Source of the DNA: Stramenopiles sp. TOSAG23-2
Taxonomy: Eukaryota; Sar
Assembly: GCA_900128395.1 (NCBI GenBank)
Contig: LT649970.1
Span: forward strand, 1-11,028
Reading direction: 5' to 3'
DNA: 11,028 nucleotides
Shown: positions 6,221-11,028 of the stretch, in pieces
How the letters are laid out: the number at the start of each line of letters is the position of its first letter
Position numbering within the stretch: position 1 is the first letter of the stretch
Notes under the pieces: generated by a model
Seen by the model: the letters and a program-made list of their open reading frames with translations, nothing else
Told to the model about the DNA's origin: nothing
The model's database searches: none
Program-made: the position numbers and the translations under genes

Positions 6221-7210
6221 TTAATTCGTTTTTAATTTTTTAAACGCTGGTTCTTCTTCTTCTTCTTCTTCTTCCTCTTCCGATTCTTCTTCACTTTCTT
6301 CTTCCGATTCTTCTTCTTCCTCTTCCGATTCTTCTTCACTTTCATTCTTATCATGATCAGTTTGCTCATTTTGTTCATTTGGTGTTGTTGTTGTTGAATC
6401 ACTTGTTTTTATTTGAATATCCATATCCTTTCCATTGGCATGATTTCTTATATTATTATTATTATTGTCCATTGGGTTTACATTGCTGCTACTACTGCTT
6501 CCATTATTGTTATTGTTATTGGTACTCTTCTTTTTTGTTGCATGTAATAATGTTAATTGTCTTGCACGTGCAGCAAATTTTTTTGGATTGGTTTTGTACA
6601 AATTGGTAATATCAGGCATAAGTCCATCATCCGCATTTGGTGTAGCAATTAACAAACGAATTGTAGTTAATAGAGTTGACAAATTTACAGAAGGTCTCCA
6701 TGACCCTTTTGGTGGCATTTTTAATGTATCTAAGCATATACGTCCACCGCTATCAATATTTGGATGATATATCGGTGTTTCAAATTGTACTTTAGGTGGT
6801 TCAAATGGATATCTATCAGGTACTACAACTGTTAAATCCCACGTTCCGCCTTCAAATGGTGTACCTTCTGGACCTCGAATTTGTGCAGCAATAACATTCG
6901 TTCGATCACCTTTTGGCCATGCACATATACCATGCGGTGGTTCTAACGTTAACATTTTCAACTCGCGTTGCATTCTTAAAACCATTGTTTTGTTTGCCGT
7001 TGCAAAATTTTGTTTAGCAGATGTTTCAAGTACTTTTTTTGAATCATTATTATTATTGTCAATAGTACTTTTTTTTGTCGTCGTCGTCGTTGTCGTTGTG
7101 GTTGTAGTTGTTGCTCCGTTATTTTTATTATTATTATTATTCATAGTTGTTGTGGTAATATTTTCTGCATTAGACGATGATGATGATGCCGATTGTACCA
7201 ATGATGACAT
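6221..7210 (-). CDS. UBE2T: UBE2T-like (FANCT) ubiquitin-conjugating enzyme E2
   Basis: The 329-residue protein has a UBC domain at about 76-228. The E2 HPN motif is H149-P150-N151 and the active-site cysteine is C159 in GRICLD. The surrounding pattern (PIYHPNIDSGGRICLD, LKMPPKGSWRPS, PNADDGLMPDI) is characteristic of UBE2T. In animals and plants UBE2T works with FANCL to monoubiquitinate FANCD2/FANCI in interstrand-crosslink repair in the nucleus. A 75-residue Ser/Thr/Asn low-complexity stretch, including 12 Thr at 34-45, precedes the domain. UBE2T normally starts almost at the first helix, so Met76 (codon 6983-6985) is an alternative start. The C-terminus is Asn/Ser-rich, then a long Glu/Ser acidic run, then a basic LKK-type end resembling a nuclear signal. 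Animal UBE2T is ~200 residues with a shorter tail. Confidence 0.9.
   Translation of the reverse strand: MSSLVQSASSSSSNAENITTTTMNNNNNKNNGATTTTTTTTTTTTKKSTIDNNNNDSKKVLETSAKQNFATANKTMVLRMQRELKMLTLEPPHGICAWPKGDRTNVIAAQIRGPEGTPFEGGTWDLTVVVPDRYPFEPPKVQFETPIYHPNIDSGGRICLDTLKMPPKGSWRPSVNLSTLLTTIRLLIATPNADDGLMPDITNLYKTNPKKFAARARQLTLLHATKKKSTNNNNNNGSSSSSNVNPMDNNNNNIRNHANGKDMDIQIKTSDSTTTTPNEQNEQTDHDKNESEEESEEEEEESEEESEEESEEEEEEEEEEPAFKKLKTN
6251..6343. repeat. GAA/TTC-rich polypurine-polypyrimidine repeat inside the E2 gene
   Basis: This repeat encodes the Glu/Ser tail. A pure pyrimidine run covers 6251-6281. A 27-base block occurs exactly twice, at 6272-6298 and 6317-6343 (period 45). The tract is expected to vary in length by slippage and could form triplex DNA. 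Confidence 0.85.
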
Positions 7211-7940
7211 AATTATGTTGTTTACTTGATGTTTTTTTTGTTTCTTCTTATAAATTTCAAATATATAAACACAGTGTTACGTCAAACGTTTTGATTATAA
7301 CGACCTTATGTAATTAATAAAAATATATAAAATACTTTATCAACCTGTACACAAATGAATATATAATATACAAAGAGAAAACAATAAATCCTCGTGAATT
7401 ATGAATGGTTTCAATACTGTTTTATAAAGCGTAAAAAGGTAGTAAGAAATACGGTTTTATTCATATATACATATATATTTGACATCTCCTACATAACTTT
7501 GTGTGAATGAATTTTTATTATTATTTTCAAAAATTAAAAATTATAATTTATATGTAGTTAGTGGTGTGTACCTACTAATAATAAATGAAATTTTAAAATA
7601 TTAATATAATTAATAATTATTTTTCATTTTTATTATTTTAATTTTTCTCTCCTTCTCTCGTATGTATGATATGTCTTCTTTTTTGTGAAGCATCTTTTGT
7701 CTTGTTCTTGTTTGTTATATGTTCAATGTTTTACTATATATATATACATTATATTTTTAATTATTTTTTTTCTTTTTTGTCGTTTTATATATATATATAT
7801 ACGTATATATACAAATCGTATATATTATATAATTAATATCATATATGTTTTTATTATAAATGTATATAAATATGGTACGATATTTAAAAAAACAGAGGCA
7901 AACGGGTGTGTTGTGATGGAAGGGAGACACATAACGAAAT
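7211..7940. other. Long AT-rich intergenic region upstream of the E2 gene
   Basis: This 730-base stretch separates the E2 start (its promoter side) from the MYB gene 3' end. It is dominated by A/T runs and (TA)n tracts, notably near 7736-7748 and 7787-7812. ORFs here on both strands have low-complexity Ile/Tyr/Lys content dictated by the TA repeats and are not credible genes. The only distinct motif near the E2 start is TTACGTCA at 7277-7284. Confidence 0.55.
7277..7284. promoter_or_regulatory. CRE-like bZIP site TTACGTCA
   Basis: TTACGTCA lies 67-74 bases upstream of the E2 start codon and is one base from the palindromic CRE TGACGTCA. bZIP factors commonly bind it. It stands out in an AT-only context, but a single 8-mer can occur by chance. 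Confidence 0.3.
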
Positions 7941-10121
7941 TCATTTCCGACGTGATTTAGTTTCATTGTTTGATAATATTTCATCTTTCAATCTATTTTT
8001 TTCAGATTGGCTTATATTACCTTTTTTAAATTCCATAGATATTTCAGCTAATTTTTGTGCAGTTGGAGACATCAATGGCATATCTTCCGCGTTAAAATCA
8101 ATACTTGAAGAACCAAGTTCCAATCTCATTCCACGTTTTTTCAATGGCTTCATACTATCATCTTGTTTCAATGGAAGTATTGGTACATCGACATGGCCAC
8201 CATCGAATCTATTTGACAAATCACCTAAATCACCCATTGACATGGAATTTGAATTATCTTTGCTTTCATCCAATGACATCCCGAGCAATGATAATGACAT
8301 ATCTTGAACATCTTGTGAATTTAATGCTTGGTCGATTGAACCTAAACCCCATGAATCTGCTTGTGATTTACCATTTTTATTACTGTTGCTGTTGTTGTTG
8401 TTATTATTACTAATATTAACATTGGATGAATGATTATCAGATACTAAAAATTTGTCCACCGATCCATTGCCATTGCTAACACCGGCACCATCAATGCTAA
8501 ATGCACCAATGGATGGTATATGTTCTAAGCTAACATTTGTCATATCTTCATCCGTTGGCCAATCCCATGTTAAATTTTGACCACCAAAACCACCAGCTTC
8601 TGCTGCACCTGCTAAAAATGCTTGTTGCATCAATTGTTTCTCACGATCGGTTAAGCTACCATCTTTACCACCATCACGTTGTTCTTGTGCCAATTTTTGC
8701 TCTCGTAATTGCTGGTCACGTAATAATTGATGTTGTTGTTGCAACATTTGCATTTCATTCCCATTCGCACTTCCACCACGTTGTAATAATTTTTCCAACG
8801 CACGTCGATGATCGGAATTTGGACGTACTAAACCTTGTGGTGGGTAGGAAAAGTTCATCCCTGGATCCAATGGTACAGCAGTAGTGCCACTATCATCCAA
8901 GATCAATGGTGCATCTAAATCAAAATCACCACCTAAACGGTTATGAGGGGCATTTGGACCTAAACTAATTAAATTTTTTTGACGTCTCGCAACTTCATCA
9001 AATTCCGGGGAATCCCATTGGACTTTATCGTTTTTCTGCTTTGTTTTTTTCGATTTACGTGGTTTCCTCGGCGTTTTCTTCGTTGTTTTATCATTGTTTT
9101 TTTTATTTTTGTTTGGATTTAAACTGGAACCTTTGGAATCTTTTTTATTTTTTGAACGGTTACGTCTTTTTGCTGGTGATGGAGGATTGATATTCCCATC
9201 AACTAATGCTTGTTTTGCTTGGAATTTACGACGCATGGCACTATTCCATCGATTTTTCACTGCATTTTCACTACGCCCAGGTAATAATTTTGCAATTTCA
9301 CACCAACGATTTCCCATTCTATTTTGCGATTCAATTAAAATTTTATCTTCCTCCTCCGACCATGCGCCTTTTTTAATTCGAGGGTCGAGATGATTAAACC
9401 ATCTTTCACGGCATTGTTTTCCAATCCGACCTGGGATACGTTCAGCAATTTCACTCCATTTCGTTACGCCTAATTTTATACAATCGATGATAATTTTGTC
9501 TTCATCTTTTGTCCATGGACCTTTGACTAGACCAGGTCGTAATACTTTTTGCCAACGATGTAAACATTGAACATCACTACGTTTACCTTGTAGAAATTCA
9601 GTAGAGATACGTCTCCAATTTTTTGGACCAATCGCTTCAACTGCTTTTCGCAATTGTTCATCTTCATCTTTAGACCAACGGCCACCACCACTAGTTGTAG
9701 TACTTCCACCCTCCTTCACTTTTCTCCTACGTGGTGCTTTTTTCAATTCAGTTGGAACATTTGTACCATTTTTATCCTTTGATTTCGAGGAACCAGATTT
9801 ACTATTTGTACTACCTGGTGCAGTTCTTGTCCAATTCACACCACCACTTGGTTGTGAATTTGGTACGTTTCCATATTTACTTAAAAATGCTTTTTGGTAA
9901 CTTGTAAGTTCAGAGCTATTATCGTTGCTTTTGCTACCGGCAGAATTATTGTTTGCATCATCTGTTTTGACTTCTACATCGAATCGAGGTGTTTTTTTAT
10001 TTACAACACGTTTTTTATCTTGATGATCAATAGATGATGATAAGTCCGACTCGTCATCTCGTGCTCGTGAACTACGTTTTGCAACTGGCCTACGTGGTGA
10101 TGGATCCACATATGATGACAT
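7941..10121 (-). CDS. Three-repeat (3R) MYB transcription factor
   Basis: The 726-residue protein carries three tandem MYB repeats with all nine tryptophans: R1 W149/W169/W190, R2 W203/W222/W241, R3 W254/W273/W292. This is the c-Myb / plant MYB3R architecture, whose members often regulate cell-cycle (G2/M) genes in the nucleus. R2 retains IGKQCRERW and R3 retains NAVKNRWNS, which include the base-contacting residues known from c-Myb. Before R1 is a basic Ser-rich region. After R3 comes a Lys/Arg-rich segment at about 317-366, a likely nuclear signal. Next are Gln-rich (around 455-490) and Asn-rich tracts typical of disordered activation regions. The last ~40 residues hold a conserved-looking helical motif ([20 protein letters not shown]). 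The start ATG at 10119-10121 precedes a disordered N-terminus and is plausible. Its R3-coding DNA was copied to 1865-2051. Confidence 0.93.
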   Translation of the reverse strand: MSSYVDPSPRRPVAKRSSRARDDESDLSSSIDHQDKKRVVNKKTPRFDVEVKTDDANNNSAGSKSNDNSSELTSYQKAFLSKYGNVPNSQPSGGVNWTRTAPGSTNSKSGSSKSKDKNGTNVPTELKKAPRRRKVKEGGSTTTSGGGRWSKDEDEQLRKAVEAIGPKNWRRISTEFLQGKRSDVQCLHRWQKVLRPGLVKGPWTKDEDKIIIDCIKLGVTKWSEIAERIPGRIGKQCRERWFNHLDPRIKKGAWSEEEDKILIESQNRMGNRWCEIAKLLPGRSENAVKNRWNSAMRRKFQAKQALVDGNINPPSPAKRRNRSKNKKDSKGSSLNPNKNKKNNDKTTKKTPRKPRKSKKTKQKNDKVQWDSPEFDEVARRQKNLISLGPNAPHNRLGGDFDLDAPLILDDSGTTAVPLDPGMNFSYPPQGLVRPNSDHRRALEKLLQRGGSANGNEMQMLQQQHQLLRDQQLREQKLAQEQRDGGKDGSLTDREKQLMQQAFLAGAAEAGGFGGQNLTWDWPTDEDMTNVSLEHIPSIGAFSIDGAGVSNGNGSVDKFLVSDNHSSNVNISNNNNNNSNSNKNGKSQADSWGLGSIDQALNSQDVQDMSLSLLGMSLDESKDNSNSMSMGDLGDLSNRFDGGHVDVPILPLKQDDSMKPLKKRGMRLELGSSSIDFNAEDMPLMSPTAQKLAEISMEFKKGNISQSEKNRLKDEILSNNETKSRRK
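8381..8420. repeat. AAC/AAT-type trinucleotide repeat encoding an Asn-rich run in the MYB gene
   Basis: This is a trinucleotide tract (GTT/ATT-type on the + strand) encoding alternating Asn and Ser in the C-terminal half of the MYB protein. Similar codon tracts occur in the E2 and RAB28-like genes, so this is a genome-wide habit rather than a feature of one family. Confidence 0.7.
9212..9407 (-). repeat. Source of the duplicated MYB R3 segment (copy B)
   Basis: This part of the 3R-MYB gene matches 1865-2051 at about 95% of aligned bases, with 9 extra bases (9231-9239, encoding AMR). It encodes the end of R2 and all of R3. It is presumed to be the donor because it lies inside a complete three-repeat gene. 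Confidence 0.9.
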
Positions 10122-10560
10122 GATTTTATATATTATGTATATATATATATATATTGTGACTATGTACGTTTATAATATTTTTTTAATATGTATATATATA
10201 TATTAATTAAAATTGACGTCAATGATTAGTATATATTGTGAATATGTTTTATACAATATTATATTAAGCTTAACAAATCTAACTTTGGCCAGGCGTTACA
10301 GATAAATATAATATATATTGAGAGCGTAATTGATGTTGAAATGTATGTATGTATAATCTTATAATCAAAAACAGTTTTACAAATGTATCTGTTTTTAGAA
10401 ACTATAAATGATATAAACAAAAATATTAAAGCAGAATAAACAGTAGTAACACCGACTTTAAAGGTTAAGCTACAGTTGCAATGTGTTTGAATAGATTCTA
10501 CATCTGTACACATATATAAGTTTCTTCATTGACTAATGATGTTTTTGAAATCTTGAAAAG
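10122..10560. other. MYB upstream region and adjacent AT-rich spacer
   Basis: This spacer contains (TA)n tracts at 10138-10154 and about 10189-10204, and the CRE palindrome at 10212-10223. A minus-strand 84-codon ORF at 10259-10513 reads as a hydrophobic Ile/Phe/Ser-rich peptide. It has no recognisable motif and I do not call it a gene. Confidence 0.5.
10212..10223. promoter_or_regulatory. CRE palindrome ATTGACGTCAAT upstream of 3R-MYB
   Basis: A perfect 12-base palindrome contains the full cAMP-response/bZIP element TGACGTCA (10214-10221). It sits 93-100 bases upstream of the MYB start codon, within very AT-rich DNA. bZIP family factors are the established binders of this sequence; regulation of the MYB gene by one is inference. 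Confidence 0.5.
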
Positions 10561-10566
10561 TTGCTT

Positions 10567-11025
10567 ATGCTGTACTCAACATATACTAAAACAGATCAAT
10601 TACCTATACCTAGACCCACCTTTCCTCCTGGTCCGTTTTTGAAATTAATTTTTTTGATTCGGTTTGCTCTACTTTTGTGCAACACGCTGATTGGGGGAAA
10701 GAAATATCCGATAACGAAGAAGATGTATATTGTTACACTACAAAAAAGGTACTAAATAACCTAAAACCTTTCTATATGATTATAACATTTATAAATAAAT
10801 CATACCTATATTACTATTATATCATACCAGCATATATAATAATGTTGATTTTTTTTCTTTCCTACATATTTCCAATGCAGATTTGCATTAATTGATATTT
10901 TAGTATCCAACCGATATCCCCTTATTAATCCTGTACCTGTGATGACGATTTTTCGATTGAATATAATTTCAATACCAGGCACCCAGGTTACTCTGGTCCA
11001 GAACGCCAACATCCATTATGAATAA
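10567..11025 (+). CDS. Candidate two-exon gene, unknown product (tentative)
   Basis: Two less AT-rich blocks (about 10560-10748 and 10881-11025) flank a very AT-rich stretch. That stretch begins with AAG|GTACTA at 10749 and ends with a long pyrimidine tract and GCAG at 10880. Removing 10749-10880 (132 bases) joins the plus-strand frame starting at ATG 10567 to a 47-codon open frame ending at TAA 11023-11025. The product would be about 108 residues, with a Pro-rich then hydrophobic segment in exon 1. I recognise no family. Caveats: the minus strand is also open across 10870-11012, and another plus frame of exon 1 looks equally protein-like. Orientation and frame are therefore uncertain, and the block could be part of a gene running off the window or a decayed fragment. 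Confidence 0.3.
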
Positions 11026-11028
11026 AAT

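Noticed and set aside
6465-7229. Leu/Val-rich plus-strand ORFs within the E2 locus
   Set aside because: Antisense translations of Asn/Thr codon repeats in the UBE2T-like gene; hydrophobicity is an artefact of the repeats.
7685-7984. Overlapping small ORFs on both strands
   Set aside because: They translate (TA)n and T-rich tracts into Ile/Tyr/Lys low complexity; no coding signal.
7906-9393. Four plus-strand ORFs opposite the MYB gene
   Set aside because: Shadows of the MYB coding sequence.
10137-10206. (TA)n tracts as replication origin or centromere signal
   Set aside because: Similar tracts occur throughout the window, so they carry no specific evidence.
10259-10513. Minus-strand 84-codon hydrophobic ORF
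   Set aside because: AT-rich, no motif, and no composition difference from the spacer; a chance ORF is the simplest explanation.
1-11028. tRNA, rRNA, CRISPR array or prokaryotic-type operon
   Set aside because: No cloverleaf-like or regularly spaced repeat structure was recognised by eye, and gene families and spacing are eukaryotic.

Overview
This is an AT-rich, gene-dense window from the nuclear genome of a unicellular eukaryote. The spacers are very AT-rich, full of (TA)n and poly-A/T runs, and the genes are mostly long and uninterrupted. Proteins carry Asn-, Thr-, Ser- and Glu-rich homopolymer tracts. RAB28, UBE2T and three-repeat MYB are eukaryote-only families. RAB28 usually accompanies cilia or flagella. 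The C-terminal EGF module of the 2062-3276 protein reads like secreted proteins common in stramenopiles (diatoms, brown algae, oomycetes), so a stramenopile is my best guess. That assignment is inference from memory of the family, not a search result.

Layout: (1) 302-1249 (+), six-helix membrane protein of unknown function. (2) 1575-2201 (-), an ORF holding one MYB R3 repeat copied from the large MYB gene further right. (3) 2062-3276 (+), a probable extracellular EGF-tailed protein with two internal repeats. (4) 3730-4623 (-), D-beta-hydroxybutyrate dehydrogenase with a probable mitochondrial presequence. (5) 5076-5843 (+), RAB28-like small GTPase ending in a CaaX box. (6) 6221-7210 (-), UBE2T-like ubiquitin-conjugating enzyme with low-complexity extensions at both ends. 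(7) 7941-10121 (-), three-repeat MYB transcription factor. (8) 10567-11025 (+), a tentative two-exon gene recognised by base-composition contrast and splice-like signals.

The genes do not form a pathway. They cover ketone-body metabolism, ciliary trafficking, DNA-crosslink repair ubiquitination, transcription and the cell surface. The gap between the dehydrogenase and RAB28 is a divergent promoter. The gaps 1250-1574, 3277-3729 and 5844-6220 lie between convergent genes, and the last two share a hairpin-associated 18-base element. A perfect CRE-type palindrome lies about 90 bases upstream of the MYB start.

The most notable structure is a 187-base segment at 1865-2051. It is about 95% identical to the R3-coding part of the MYB gene at 9212-9407, in the same orientation about 7.35 kb away. 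A 122-base core has one difference and no silent changes. The copy ends abruptly where the oppositely oriented EGF gene begins, so two apparently 5'-truncated genes meet head to head. I found no convincing undescribed multi-gene system.
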